The position numbers and the translations under genes were made by a program. DNA of 41,048 nucleotides from Betaproteobacteria bacterium (GTDB taxonomy: Bacteria; Pseudomonadota; Gammaproteobacteria; Burkholderiales; Burkholderiaceae), in the NCBI GenBank assembly GCA_947378095.1, contig CANCIL010000006.1, positions 1 through 41,048 on the forward strand, in the 5' to 3' direction. Each line of letters begins with the position of its first letter. Position 1 is the first letter of the stretch. Below the pieces are notes generated by a model, which was not told the DNA's origin, did no database searches, and saw only the letters and a list, made by a program, of their open reading frames with translations. Positions 27,986 to 38,238 of this stretch are shown here, one piece after another.

Positions 27986-29617
27986 TTGAATTACATGATC
28001 CCAAGCCGCCCCCACCCTTCTCAGATAACAGCGTTCAGCTTAATCCTGAGTCAAGCGCTCGGCCTTGGATTGGGATCTAGCTACGCTTGGGGTCAAAGTG
28101 CCAATGGCGCACCTCCATCACTGCCGTCGACAGTAAGCGTTCAGTCATTAACTGGGCTTGATAAGCCGCCTCAGTTTCTGGCGACACCCAAATTAGCAAT
28201 CCCCAACCAAGCAACCCCCTCCAATGTGACTGGGAATAATGCTGCGACAGTCGATCAAAATCGCATGAGCGATTTAATTTCTCTGTATCAAGAGGCTGCC
28301 TTTAGTGATCCCGTTTTAAATGCTGCTCGTTTTAATTACCAGGCAAGCAAAGAACTCTATTGGCAAGGTTTATCTCTGCTGCTTCCACAAGCGAATGCAA
28401 CACCAGGTGGTACTCGTTACTACCAACATGGTGTTGGCACAACGGTTGTTGCTCCAGGAGTTGGTAACTCGCGGGTCTTTGATCAAAAGAACTACACCGT
28501 CACACTCACGCAGCCCATCTTTAACCTCACCGCGCTTGAAGCATTTAAGCAGGGTGATTTAAATACTAAGCTGGCTGACATGCGTTTTTATTTAGCGCAG
28601 CAAGATTTAATTCTTCGCGTATCACAAGCTTATTTCGATGCATTAACAAGCCAAGATAACGTTGCACTCTATCGCAACAAAAAGGGTTTGATTAAGCAGC
28701 AATTAGAAATTGCACAAGCAAAATTCGATGCTGGCCTTGCAACTATTGTGGATGTTAATACTGCACAAGCTGCCCTTGATTTAGCCAACTCACAAGAAAT
28801 TGCTGCACAAGCGGATTTGATAGTGAAACGTGGCGTACTAGAACAGTTGGTTGGCCGACCTGTTGGAGCTCTAAAGCCTTTGACTAAGGAAGCCAAAATT
28901 GATGGTGTTATCAAAGATCCACGCGCCAAAAATAAAGATGCTAAAGATATTCCGATTGCTGAAAGCGTGAACCCGCAACTGCCTCCAGGCCAAACCTTGG
29001 ACGACTGGATCAAGCAAGCAGAATCAGCCAACTTTAATGTCTTAGCCAGCCAGCTCTCAGTCAATCTAGCTGAGAGCACTTATCGTGGCTCACAAGCATT
29101 GAACTATCCGTCTATCAACTTGGTTGGCACGAGTGGCTTTAATACTTCTAACGGCACACCAAATAGCTATCAGCCTAACAATACCAACGTATATAACAAT
29201 ACGATTGCCTTGCAAATGAATATCCCATTGGTATCCGGTGGATATGCTAGTTCCGTGATTCGTCAGAATGCTGCTTTAGTTGATACTGCTAAAGCGAACT
29301 TTGATAACGCAAGAAGAACAGCCGCACAAAACACGCGCGCAGCTTTCACCGGCTTTTATGGCGGTCTTGCTAGCGTCAAAGCATTTGAAGCAGCAGAGCG
29401 TTCCTCAACTTCCGCTCTAGAGTCCAGCAAACTGGGCTTCCAAGTGGGGACCTTAATCAATATCGATGTATTGATTGCATTGGATACTTTAATCAACACC
29501 CGCTCACAACTGCAACAAGCACGCTATAACACCATCCTCAATGCGATTAAATTAAAAGCGAACGCTGCTGCGCTTTCCGATGAAGACCTCATTGCTATCA
29601 ATACCCTACTGCGTTAA
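27986..29617 (+). CDS. TolC-family outer membrane efflux protein
   Basis: 543 aa; duplicated OEP helical-barrel repeats (LRVSQAYFDALTSQDNVALYRNKK; VGTLINIDVLIALDTLINTRSQLQQARYNTILNAIKLKA). Confidence 0.9.
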   Translation: MNYMIPSRPHPSQITAFSLILSQALGLGLGSSYAWGQSANGAPPSLPSTVSVQSLTGLDKPPQFLATPKLAIPNQATPSNVTGNNAATVDQNRMSDLISLYQEAAFSDPVLNAARFNYQASKELYWQGLSLLLPQANATPGGTRYYQHGVGTTVVAPGVGNSRVFDQKNYTVTLTQPIFNLTALEAFKQGDLNTKLADMRFYLAQQDLILRVSQAYFDALTSQDNVALYRNKKGLIKQQLEIAQAKFDAGLATIVDVNTAQAALDLANSQEIAAQADLIVKRGVLEQLVGRPVGALKPLTKEAKIDGVIKDPRAKNKDAKDIPIAESVNPQLPPGQTLDDWIKQAESANFNVLASQLSVNLAESTYRGSQALNYPSINLVGTSGFNTSNGTPNSYQPNNTNVYNNTIALQMNIPLVSGGYASSVIRQNAALVDTAKANFDNARRTAAQNTRAAFTGFYGGLASVKAFEAAERSSTSALESSKLGFQVGTLINIDVLIALDTLINTRSQLQQARYNTILNAIKLKANAAALSDEDLIAINTLLR

Positions 29618-29650
29618 CAGCAAGGCATTAGGTATCTAAAAATTCAGCAA

Positions 29651-30688
29651 TTAAGTAGGTCGAGTCAGCAACTCTAAAGATGCTTTAACCACTTCAGCAG
29701 CATCTGGTGGTGATTGCATATCACCCACATTGCGGATGTGATGAGCCCAATAACCTTCTGTCTTCCAGCGTGGCGAATCACAATAAATTTCTACCGTAGG
29801 TAGACCTAATACCGCTGCCAAATGGGTTAAGCCCGTATCCACCCCAACAGTCAGGGCAGCACCAGCAATTACCTTGAAGGCATCTTCAATTGAAAAGCCC
29901 GGGGGCACCAAAGCATTGGGAATCTGTTTAGCCAATGCAACACTGACAGCCTTTTCAGCGGCATTGCCCCATGGCAAAACCACTTGATACCCACGGCTCG
30001 CCAACTCTTTACCTAAAGAAATCCAAGCCTCATTAGACCAACGCTTTGCTTCTCTCGCAGTCGAATGAAAAAATAATACGTAGGGCGTTTTTAATTCTAG
30101 CAATACCGGCATAGCCATATTGACTGGTATTTGTGAACCATAAAACTGAGGGCTATCACTACGCTGAATCGTAGGCCAGCCTAATGCAGAACACATCACT
30201 AAACGGGAGCGATCGACGGCATGGGTCTGCACAGGAACTTGGACCAAGTGTCCGTAGAAAAATCTCGCAACTGGCTCATATCCCGAAAATTCAGTAGCAT
30301 TAGCCAAACCCGCCACTACAGCATTGGGTGACTTATTGGCTAGTGCGCAAACTAGGGCGGATTTCAATAAGCCTTGAGTCTCAATCACAGTGTCATAAGT
30401 CACTGCTTGCAACTGCCTCTTAAAAGCAAAAAATTGTTGCCAAGTAGAAAGCTTGAAAAGATGTTTTTTCCAGCGACGTAAACCAAAAGGAATAATTCGG
30501 TCGATTCCCTTAAAACCCTCTCTAGTGCGCAAGGGCTCAAGTAAATGAACGTAAGCCTCTTCTACCACCCAATCAATTTGCGCATTAGGTAGGCGAGCGC
30601 GCAAGTCCCAGACCAGCGGTAAATTGTGCAGCACATCTCCTAGGGAGGAGAGTTTGACTAAGAGTATTTTGGGTGAAGCAGTGCTCAT
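29651..30688 (-). CDS. waaC: lipopolysaccharide heptosyltransferase I
   Basis: GT9: ILLVKLSSLGDVLHNLPLVWDLRARLPNAQIDWVVEEAY; VGVDTGLTHLAAVLGLPTVEIY. Confidence 0.92.
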   Translation of the reverse strand: MSTASPKILLVKLSSLGDVLHNLPLVWDLRARLPNAQIDWVVEEAYVHLLEPLRTREGFKGIDRIIPFGLRRWKKHLFKLSTWQQFFAFKRQLQAVTYDTVIETQGLLKSALVCALANKSPNAVVAGLANATEFSGYEPVARFFYGHLVQVPVQTHAVDRSRLVMCSALGWPTIQRSDSPQFYGSQIPVNMAMPVLLELKTPYVLFFHSTAREAKRWSNEAWISLGKELASRGYQVVLPWGNAAEKAVSVALAKQIPNALVPPGFSIEDAFKVIAGAALTVGVDTGLTHLAAVLGLPTVEIYCDSPRWKTEGYWAHHIRNVGDMQSPPDAAEVVKASLELLTRPT

Positions 30689-30723
30689 AAGAGCATTATC
30701 TTATTTTTTACTGCAGGGAAGAT

Positions 30724-31287
30724 TTAAAACTTGGGGGCTAGGTCCCAAGCTAAGCCATTCTGGTCCTTGGCATTCATATTAGGAGCAATTCCTGCCGGCA
30801 AAGGCCACTGCACGCCAACGCTAGGATCATTCCAAACTAAACAGGCTTCACTTTGAGGGTGATAGTAATCGGTCGTTTTATATAAAAATTCTGCGGCCTC
30901 TGATAAGACTAAAAAGCCATGGGCTAAACCTGCAGGAATCCACATTTGCTTGTGATTCTGCGCACTGAGCTCGGCCCCCACCCATTTGCCATACGTAGGA
31001 GACGATTTCCGAATATCTACTGCGACATCAAAGACACTGCCAGCGACCACGCGCACCAGCTTGCCTTGGGCATGCTCTAACTGATAATGCAAGCCACGCA
31101 AAGTCCATTGCTTAGAAAAAGAATGGTTATCTTGCACAAACTCTACCGAGAGTCCAGTAGCCTGTGCAAAATCTTGCGCATTAAAAGACTCAGTGAACCA
31201 ACCGCGCTCGTCACCAAATACCTTAGGCTCGATGATCAACACATCATGTATTGCAGTTGGGGTAACTTGGAGCTTCGAGTTAGACAA
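30724..31287 (-). CDS. rfbC: dTDP-4-dehydrorhamnose 3,5-epimerase
   Basis: DERGWFTESFN, FVQDNHSFSKQWTLRGLHYQ, WIPAGLAHGFLVLSE. Confidence 0.96.
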   Translation of the reverse strand: MSNSKLQVTPTAIHDVLIIEPKVFGDERGWFTESFNAQDFAQATGLSVEFVQDNHSFSKQWTLRGLHYQLEHAQGKLVRVVAGSVFDVAVDIRKSSPTYGKWVGAELSAQNHKQMWIPAGLAHGFLVLSEAAEFLYKTTDYYHPQSEACLVWNDPSVGVQWPLPAGIAPNMNAKDQNGLAWDLAPKF

Positions 31288-31299
31288 GCGTTGTTTCCT

Positions 31300-32220
31300 T
31301 TATTTCTTTGGGGACAAAGAGATAGGCTGAGATGAGGTATTGAGCTCATGCAAAATTTTATTCAGGTACTGTCCGTAACTATTTTTGCTGAGCTGTGATG
31401 CTACTTTTTTCACTGCTTCAGCACTGATCCAGCCTTGGCGATAGGCTATCTCTTCAGGACATGCAACCATGAGACCCTGACGCTTTTGTAAGGTAGCAAT
31501 AAATCCGGCAGCATCTAATAAAGAGTCATGGGTGCCAGTATCAAGCCAGGCAAAACCACGCCCCATGATTTCGACATTAAGTTCATTTTTATCTAAGTAG
31601 AAGCGATTCACATCCGTAATCTCTAACTCACCACGAGCACTTGGCTTAATGGAGGCAGCGACATCGCACACTTGATTGTCGTAAAAATATAAACCGGTGA
31701 CAGCGTAATTGCTTCTAGGTTTAGTTGGCTTTTCTTCAATCGAGAGTGCTTTGTAATGCTGATCAAACTCAACCACTCCATAGCGCTCTGGATCAGTCAC
31801 ATGATATGCAAAGACAGTGGCACCACTCGTTCTTTGATTTGCACTATCTAACTGACCAACCAACTCATGACCATAAAATATGTTATCGCCAAGTACCAGA
31901 GCACTTGGATCATTGCCCACAAAGTTTTTGCCTAGCGTAAATGCTTGCGCCAAACCATCTGGGGAAGGCTGAACACAGTACTGAATATTGAGACCCCACT
32001 GCGATCCATCTCCTAAGAGTTCAGAAAATCGAGGGGTGTCATGTGGGGTAGAGATTAATAAAATATCTCTAATGCCTGCCAACATTAAAGTCGTCAGGGG
32101 GTAGTAGACCATCGGCTTGTCATACACAGGCATCAACTGCTTGGAAACAGCTTGAGTCACTGGATACAAACGCGTACCAGATCCACCCGCCAAAATGATG
32201 CCCTTACGATTGATTGCCAT
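31300..32220 (-). CDS. rfbA: glucose-1-phosphate thymidylyltransferase
   Basis: [37 protein letters not shown]. Confidence 0.97.
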   Translation of the reverse strand: MAINRKGIILAGGSGTRLYPVTQAVSKQLMPVYDKPMVYYPLTTLMLAGIRDILLISTPHDTPRFSELLGDGSQWGLNIQYCVQPSPDGLAQAFTLGKNFVGNDPSALVLGDNIFYGHELVGQLDSANQRTSGATVFAYHVTDPERYGVVEFDQHYKALSIEEKPTKPRSNYAVTGLYFYDNQVCDVAASIKPSARGELEITDVNRFYLDKNELNVEIMGRGFAWLDTGTHDSLLDAAGFIATLQKRQGLMVACPEEIAYRQGWISAEAVKKVASQLSKNSYGQYLNKILHELNTSSQPISLSPKK

Positions 32221-32233
32221 TTTTTATCTACTC

Positions 32234-33187
32234 TTATATCTGGCCATCTTTAGCCAATTGCTGCACATAGGCCTGCACATCTTCAGACCAAGGTTTATTC
32301 CAACGCTGCAATTTTGACACATCCCCAGCGGCTGCAATCGCCAGCTTGAGCTTATCCGTCGCCATACGAGAATTCATGGGTCTAGGGGCTGGTAATGGGT
32401 ACTCCACGGCCATAATAGGCTTAATCGCGTCCTGGGACAGCTTTAATGAGGCTCCAGCAGCTTTTGCAGACTCAATTGCCAAACATGCCAAGGCATACCA
32501 ATTGGTCTCACCAGGCGGCACTGCATGATAGATGCCTGAGTCAAAAGCCTGAAGTTGGCCATTGGAATTAAGAACCAAATCAAGACTGACTGCAGCCAGC
32601 CAACTTGAAGAAGTAGGAACACCCAGTTGATCTTGAATTACTTTGAGCTCTTCACGATCTTTCGCTAAGCGCAAAATCGTTTTAATAAAATTACCGCCAG
32701 CACCATATACCCAGCTAGTACGCAAAATTGCATAGTGGCCACGAGCAGAATTAGAGAATGCCTGCTCAATCGCAAGCTCTCCGGCAGCCTTGCTTTTACC
32801 GTAGGCGCCCAATGGATTGCGTACATCATCCTCTTGGTAATACCCTGCCTTACCCCCATCAAAAACGTAGTCAGTGGAGTAATGCAAGAAAGTAGCGCCC
32901 TGTTCAGCGGCATATAAGGCCATCACTTCAGGCGCTTTTGCATTGATGGCAAAAGCGAGATCATTTTCGCTTTCAGCTTTATCAACTGCCGTATAAGCAG
33001 CAGCATTAATAATGAGATCTGGCTTTGCATCAATCAGACATTGCTTGACTGCATCTGCCTGTGACAGATCACAATCACTCCGCCCCACATACTGGACTTG
33101 CATATTGCTAAGCTGAGTTGCACTTTCGAATAAAGAGCGAAATGCTTTGCCTAACTGACCGTCTTTACCAAAGATGAGGATATTCAT
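32234..33187 (-). CDS. rfbD: dTDP-4-dehydrorhamnose reductase
   Basis: NILIFGKDGQLGKAF, YSTDYVFDGGKAGYYQEDD, LRTSWVYG. Confidence 0.95.
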   Translation of the reverse strand: MNILIFGKDGQLGKAFRSLFESATQLSNMQVQYVGRSDCDLSQADAVKQCLIDAKPDLIINAAAYTAVDKAESENDLAFAINAKAPEVMALYAAEQGATFLHYSTDYVFDGGKAGYYQEDDVRNPLGAYGKSKAAGELAIEQAFSNSARGHYAILRTSWVYGAGGNFIKTILRLAKDREELKVIQDQLGVPTSSSWLAAVSLDLVLNSNGQLQAFDSGIYHAVPPGETNWYALACLAIESAKAAGASLKLSQDAIKPIMAVEYPLPAPRPMNSRMATDKLKLAIAAAGDVSKLQRWNKPWSEDVQAYVQQLAKDGQI

Positions 33188-33212
33188 TCGTGAGGATTAC
33201 GGTTTTGGGATT

Positions 33213-34271
33213 TCAGTTGTACTGCTTTTGTAACCAGTCACGGTAAGAGCCGCTAACAACGCCCTCAATCCAGGCCGGATTATCCAAATACCACTGAATC
33301 GTCTTACGAATACCAGTATCGAAGGTTTCGGCAGGACGCCAAGCTAAATCACGCTCAACTTTGCTGGCGTCAATCGCATAACGGCGATCATGGCCAGGGC
33401 GATCCTTAACGAAGGTAATTTGTTCTGCATAAGACTTGCCATCAGATCGAGGTTTTAGTTCATCCAAAATTTGGCAGATCGTTTTGACTACATCAATATT
33501 GGCCTTCTCATTCCAGCCGCCAATGTTGTATGTCTCTCCTAATTTCCCTTTAGATAAAACTTCCCGAATCGCTGAACAATGATCGCCGACATAGAGCCAG
33601 TCCCGAATCTGCTGTCCATCACCATAGATAGGTAATGGCTTGCTATTGAGCGCATTGAGAATGACCAATGGAATGAGCTTCTCAGGGAAGTGGTAGGGGC
33701 CATAGTTGTTTGAGCAATTGGTTGTCACTACCGGAAAGCCGTAGGTATGAAACCAAGCGCGCACTAGATGATCTGACGCTGCCTTGGATGCAGAGTATGG
33801 GCTATTGGGTTCGTACGAATTAGTTTCAGTAAACGCAGGGTCAGTCATGGAGAGCGATCCATATACCTCGTCGGTTGAAACATGGTGAAAGCGAAACTGC
33901 TCTTTTGCGCTAGCATCAAGTCCATTCCAATACTCACGCGCACACTCTAACAAATTGAAGGTGCCCACGATATTGGTTTGGATAAATTCTGCAGGACCAT
34001 GAATCGAGCGATCGACATGACTCTCTGCTGCAAAGTTCACAATGGCACGCGGCTTATGCTCTTTTAATAATTTAGTGATGAGCTCTTTATCACCAATATC
34101 GCCATGAACAAATACATGACGAGCATCGTTTTTCAAAGCATCTAAGGTAGCCAGATTGCCGGCATACGTCAGCTTATCCACATTCACAATACCTTCCGCA
34201 CTTGGATTGGCAAGCCAATCCAGTACAAAATTACCCCCAATAAATCCTGCGCCGCCAGTAACTAAAATCAT
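33213..34271 (-). CDS. rfbB: dTDP-glucose 4,6-dehydratase
   Basis: [51 protein letters not shown]. Confidence 0.97.
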   Translation of the reverse strand: MILVTGGAGFIGGNFVLDWLANPSAEGIVNVDKLTYAGNLATLDALKNDARHVFVHGDIGDKELITKLLKEHKPRAIVNFAAESHVDRSIHGPAEFIQTNIVGTFNLLECAREYWNGLDASAKEQFRFHHVSTDEVYGSLSMTDPAFTETNSYEPNSPYSASKAASDHLVRAWFHTYGFPVVTTNCSNNYGPYHFPEKLIPLVILNALNSKPLPIYGDGQQIRDWLYVGDHCSAIREVLSKGKLGETYNIGGWNEKANIDVVKTICQILDELKPRSDGKSYAEQITFVKDRPGHDRRYAIDASKVERDLAWRPAETFDTGIRKTIQWYLDNPAWIEGVVSGSYRDWLQKQYN

Positions 34272-35344
34272 GATTGAAGTGGTCCTAAAATGGCTTCAGC
34301 AAAAGCTTCTGAGCTATATGGTCTGAATGCCGGTGAAGCCAGAAACTGTCTACCTGCCTCTTGATAAGCAATGTAGTCCTGCTCACTCATTTTACTGAGA
34401 TATTGGTAAAGTTCTTGATAAGGATTAGAACTATTTGCAAACTGGCGAAAATCAATAAAGCAAGCAGTAGGAACTAAGCTCTCAATCTGCGGCTCCCCCC
34501 AATAAACAGGTACACAGCCGGCAAATAAGGAATCAAATAGTTTCTCAGTGAGATATCCAGGAATATCTTTGGCGTTCTCGTAACAAATACAAAAACGGGC
34601 CTTTGCCAATACCTCGAATTTACTTTTAGCTGAGCCCTGATAGCTTGGAAAGACTGCCTTACCCATCAGAAAAGGTAAAACCTTTTCTAAACGATAGCGC
34701 CACTTGCCTGACTTACCTTGACGTTTTTGCGGAACCAACCAACCGTTGCCAAACAAAGCAAAGTCTTTTAGCGCATTCTCCTCAAACCATCGAATGGCTT
34801 TCACTCTTTCAGAATAGAGCTCTCTCGTATCAGGTAAGTTTGCATGGCGGTTACTACCAATCAGAACGCAGAAGAGATTGCGCTTGGCAAAGCCTAGATT
34901 GACTATCTGATTAGTTTTAAATGCTGCAGGCAGAACATTCGGATAAGCGATCCGAAACTTGGGAGTAGAAGCTGTCTTTTGACTTAGAGCGCTTCCTGAA
35001 TCTGCGTTTAGCAAAACCTGATCCCAGGTAAAAACGCCATCGAATTGATTTAAGTACTCAGCATCACCATTAATGGGAACTGTTAATTCTGTTTCAAAAC
35101 GAATCAGATAATTCTTGCAATTTTCAATTGGAATGAGAGGTATGGATTCGAGATAGAGTGTGAACTGAGGCGTAATTCCAGCCTTCTGCAGAACATCTAA
35201 GGTATGGAGCTCAATACCCCGTTCCGCTGCTTTGACCCTTAGAGCCCTGAAGGGCTCCAAGCAATCATCGCGATTGCGAGGGCTTTGAGAATTAAATAGA
35301 TCATCTTGACCCTCCTCCCATCCGACAATCCCTCCAACTACCAT
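34268..35344 (-). CDS. GT10-family (alpha-1,3-fucosyltransferase-like) glycosyltransferase
   Basis: C-terminal GT10 motif [37 protein letters not shown]; overlaps rfbB start by 4 nt. Confidence 0.85.
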   Translation of the reverse strand: MVVGGIVGWEEGQDDLFNSQSPRNRDDCLEPFRALRVKAAERGIELHTLDVLQKAGITPQFTLYLESIPLIPIENCKNYLIRFETELTVPINGDAEYLNQFDGVFTWDQVLLNADSGSALSQKTASTPKFRIAYPNVLPAAFKTNQIVNLGFAKRNLFCVLIGSNRHANLPDTRELYSERVKAIRWFEENALKDFALFGNGWLVPQKRQGKSGKWRYRLEKVLPFLMGKAVFPSYQGSAKSKFEVLAKARFCICYENAKDIPGYLTEKLFDSLFAGCVPVYWGEPQIESLVPTACFIDFRQFANSSNPYQELYQYLSKMSEQDYIAYQEAGRQFLASPAFRPYSSEAFAEAILGPLQS

Positions 35345-35440
35345 AGCAGGCCGCTCACTTAAGGTTCAGTTCTGATCAAGCACCAACAAGAATCCATGCT
35401 GATGTGATTTGCTTATTGTTAATGGTCTAATTATAGGGTT

Positions 35441-36331
35441 ATGGCCATATATTCCTACCTCCAGGGCGGCCTAGGTAATCAAATGTTTCAGTATGCGATT
35501 GCTAGAGCCCTATCCGAGCATTATCAAAGCACTTTTTTGCTTGATCGCTCCTGGTTTGATGTACCCCAATCAGAAACTACACCGCGACCTTATCAACTTG
35601 ATCTTCTGCAGATTCAGAATACGGCGAAGAGTAATCTGGATTTTCCTAAAAAACCCCATCGCTGGATAAGGGCCTTACAGAGGCTCTTATCCTCAGGTCC
35701 GATTGTGTATTACCAGCAAAATGCTTTTGAGTTTGATCCATTACTGTTTCAATTCAAGAGTATGGCCAAACGCGATCTCTTTCTCTTTGGTTACTGGCAG
35801 GCTTACCCCTACCTCGAAAATATTCGACCGATCTTGCAGTCTGAGTTCAAAACTAAAGCGCCAATACCCGATCACTATCAAATCTATCTTGAGCACATTC
35901 GCACTAATGAATCCGTGATGCTGCATATTCGCCGAGGGGACTATGTGAACTCGCCATCCGCAGCGAAGTTTCATGGTGTACTTCCGCTAAGCTATTACCA
36001 GCAGGCGATCCAAGCCTTGCTTCTCAATAAGCCAAATGCACATTTCTTTATTTTTTCTGATGACTTACCTTGGGCTAAAGAATCGCTTCCTAAAGATCTG
36101 AAGGTCACTTTTGTAGAAAATGCTTTGCAGGCAGATGCTGCAGCACAAGAATTACAACTCATGACGGCATGTAAGCATCACATCATTGCTAATAGTTCAT
36201 TGAGTTGGTGGGGTGCCTGGCTCAAACAAGATTGCAATGGTCTGGTCTTTGCACCCAATCGATGGATCAGCGATAGTAGCTTAGATCTTTCTCATCTTTT
36301 GCCGACTAGCTGGAACAGGATTCCTGCTTAA
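35441..36331 (+). CDS. GT11-family alpha-1,2-fucosyltransferase-like protein
   Basis: GGLGNQMFQYAIARAL and VMLHIRRGDYV; C-terminal NSSLSWWGAWL. Confidence 0.92.
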   Translation: MAIYSYLQGGLGNQMFQYAIARALSEHYQSTFLLDRSWFDVPQSETTPRPYQLDLLQIQNTAKSNLDFPKKPHRWIRALQRLLSSGPIVYYQQNAFEFDPLLFQFKSMAKRDLFLFGYWQAYPYLENIRPILQSEFKTKAPIPDHYQIYLEHIRTNESVMLHIRRGDYVNSPSAAKFHGVLPLSYYQQAIQALLLNKPNAHFFIFSDDLPWAKESLPKDLKVTFVENALQADAAAQELQLMTACKHHIIANSSLSWWGAWLKQDCNGLVFAPNRWISDSSLDLSHLLPTSWNRIPA

Positions 36332-36337
36332 GTAGTC

Positions 36338-37327
36338 TTAATGAGCGGCCTTACCGAGGCACCCGAGGATGCTGCCATAGAGTGCAATACAGACGCGCTC
36401 TAAGCGAGTCAACGGAGTCCATAAACCATTACCCCGAAATTGGAAACGTGCATAGAGTTCCATATTCGCGCCCAGAGATATATGGGGAATACGTTCATTG
36501 ATCAACTTAATAAACTGAACGCCATACTTTAGTCGCTCATAAAACGGCAAAGGTCTTGGTAAACAAGACTCAGGAATGCCGAGCATTTTTAAGTAACTTG
36601 CTTGTGCATTTGAAAACACATTACGCGCTGCTTGAAGATGGTTCACACTCGTCTGAGTGGAATGCAGGCGGTAGGTAATGAGTTTCTTTTTAATATTCGC
36701 AAAACGGTAGCCAGCTAAAGCAATCTCAGTCCATAGGCAATAGTCTTCAGCATGCATATAAGACGCTTTGTAAGGGAATTGCTTAAAGATTTCTAGCTTA
36801 CCCATCATGGCAGGGTTACATACCGGACTACACACACTCAATAGCGCCTGAATATCGGAATTCGAATGGCGCTGCTTTGAACTTTTACGCTCACCAGTTA
36901 CTTGATTCAAAGTGAAATGGTCGGCGCCACATAAGTCAGCATGATTGTTTTCTAAAAACTCTACTTGGAGCGCCAGTCTCTCTGGAAATGCTCGGTCATC
37001 CGCATCCAGCAGTGCAAGGTATTTCCCTTTGGCCATACCGGCAATGAGATTGCGGGTAGTGATCAAACCACGATTCTGATCTGAATACACTTTAATAATG
37101 CGCTTATCCGTAAATTGATCAATGATCTCTCGCGTACGATCACTGGAACCGTCGTCAACAATGATCAACTCAAAGTTGGTATAGGTTTGCGCCAAAATAC
37201 TTTCAATGGCTTCAGCAATATATCTCTCAGAATTAAATACTGGCATCGATACACTAACCAAAGGCAATGCTTTTATTTCCTTGGAATCGGATGCTTGCAA
37301 GTGAGCAGTATTAGCAAGGTCATTCAT
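36338..37327 (-). CDS. GT2-family glycosyltransferase
   Basis: VSVSMPVFNSERYIAEAIESILAQTYTNFELIIVDDGSSD; LLDADD. Confidence 0.93.
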   Translation of the reverse strand: MNDLANTAHLQASDSKEIKALPLVSVSMPVFNSERYIAEAIESILAQTYTNFELIIVDDGSSDRTREIIDQFTDKRIIKVYSDQNRGLITTRNLIAGMAKGKYLALLDADDRAFPERLALQVEFLENNHADLCGADHFTLNQVTGERKSSKQRHSNSDIQALLSVCSPVCNPAMMGKLEIFKQFPYKASYMHAEDYCLWTEIALAGYRFANIKKKLITYRLHSTQTSVNHLQAARNVFSNAQASYLKMLGIPESCLPRPLPFYERLKYGVQFIKLINERIPHISLGANMELYARFQFRGNGLWTPLTRLERVCIALYGSILGCLGKAAH

Positions 37328-37332
37328 AATGA

Positions 37333-38238
37333 TTAGAGATAACTTTGTAATAAACGTAAGAAGCGTTTACTTCTTTTTAATAATCTAGAAGGCAGGGATT
37401 TACTCGGAGCCCCATAATCCAACTCGGATTCCCAGGCAGACTGATAAATCACGCCGATAAAGTTTTGCGCCAACCTCTCTTGGGTCTCGCCTAAACGACG
37501 GGAGAGGTAATAGTGCCAGTCATAGTGATAAATCCGAAACAAAGGTTCAATCATGCGCACGGGAATCGCCTGATACTTTAATAAGGTTTCACCATATATC
37601 AAGGTTTCTGGGTGCTCGGGAGTAATGAGGTCCCAAAGTGTTATCCCTTTAGGCTGGAGATACTGTTGATCTAAAGATTCCCACACCTTAGCCGACCAAA
37701 TAAATGGGGCAGGTGCACAGTAGTAATTTGGTCCGACCCTGCCAAACAAGGCCTTCACTGTTTCGGCTTCTTTGCGTAGCTCTCTCTCGACCCGAAGATG
37801 CCCACGATTGGTCGCCATCTGAAAGAGCTCTTTATTTTGATGAAGCACGGTGTATGGAAAACCATCTGAAGCTAGAAAATCTGCTTTTCCAAAGTCGCGA
37901 ATAAAAATGCTATCGGAATCAATGCATAAATAATTATTCGCCAAACCTAATCGCCAAAATTCAGACTTAATCACCTGTTGAGCAATACCACCTGATCTAG
38001 TTTTCTGTATATCTTTTGGAGCACGAGGATTAGATTGAATAATTTCCTCATCAGCAATCCATTGATATCCCTGATTTTCTCCAACTAGCGCAAACAAGGC
38101 ATCTCGATCAGCTTGCGGAGTGGAGATATAAACGGGAATCGATTCAATATTGTGCTTGTGTATCGATTCAAGCAAGCGCTTTACACGCAATAAATCTCGA
38201 CGATAGGATTTGCAATATAGAACGAAATCGAATGGCAT
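37333..38238 (-). CDS. DUF6492-like putative glycosyltransferase
   Basis: MPFDFVLYCKSYRRDLLRVKRLLESIHKHNIESIPVYIS...YLCIDSDSIFIRDF; DSD motif like GT-A enzymes; sits in the LPS gene block. Confidence 0.65.
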   Translation of the reverse strand: MPFDFVLYCKSYRRDLLRVKRLLESIHKHNIESIPVYISTPQADRDALFALVGENQGYQWIADEEIIQSNPRAPKDIQKTRSGGIAQQVIKSEFWRLGLANNYLCIDSDSIFIRDFGKADFLASDGFPYTVLHQNKELFQMATNRGHLRVERELRKEAETVKALFGRVGPNYYCAPAPFIWSAKVWESLDQQYLQPKGITLWDLITPEHPETLIYGETLLKYQAIPVRMIEPLFRIYHYDWHYYLSRRLGETQERLAQNFIGVIYQSAWESELDYGAPSKSLPSRLLKRSKRFLRLLQSYL

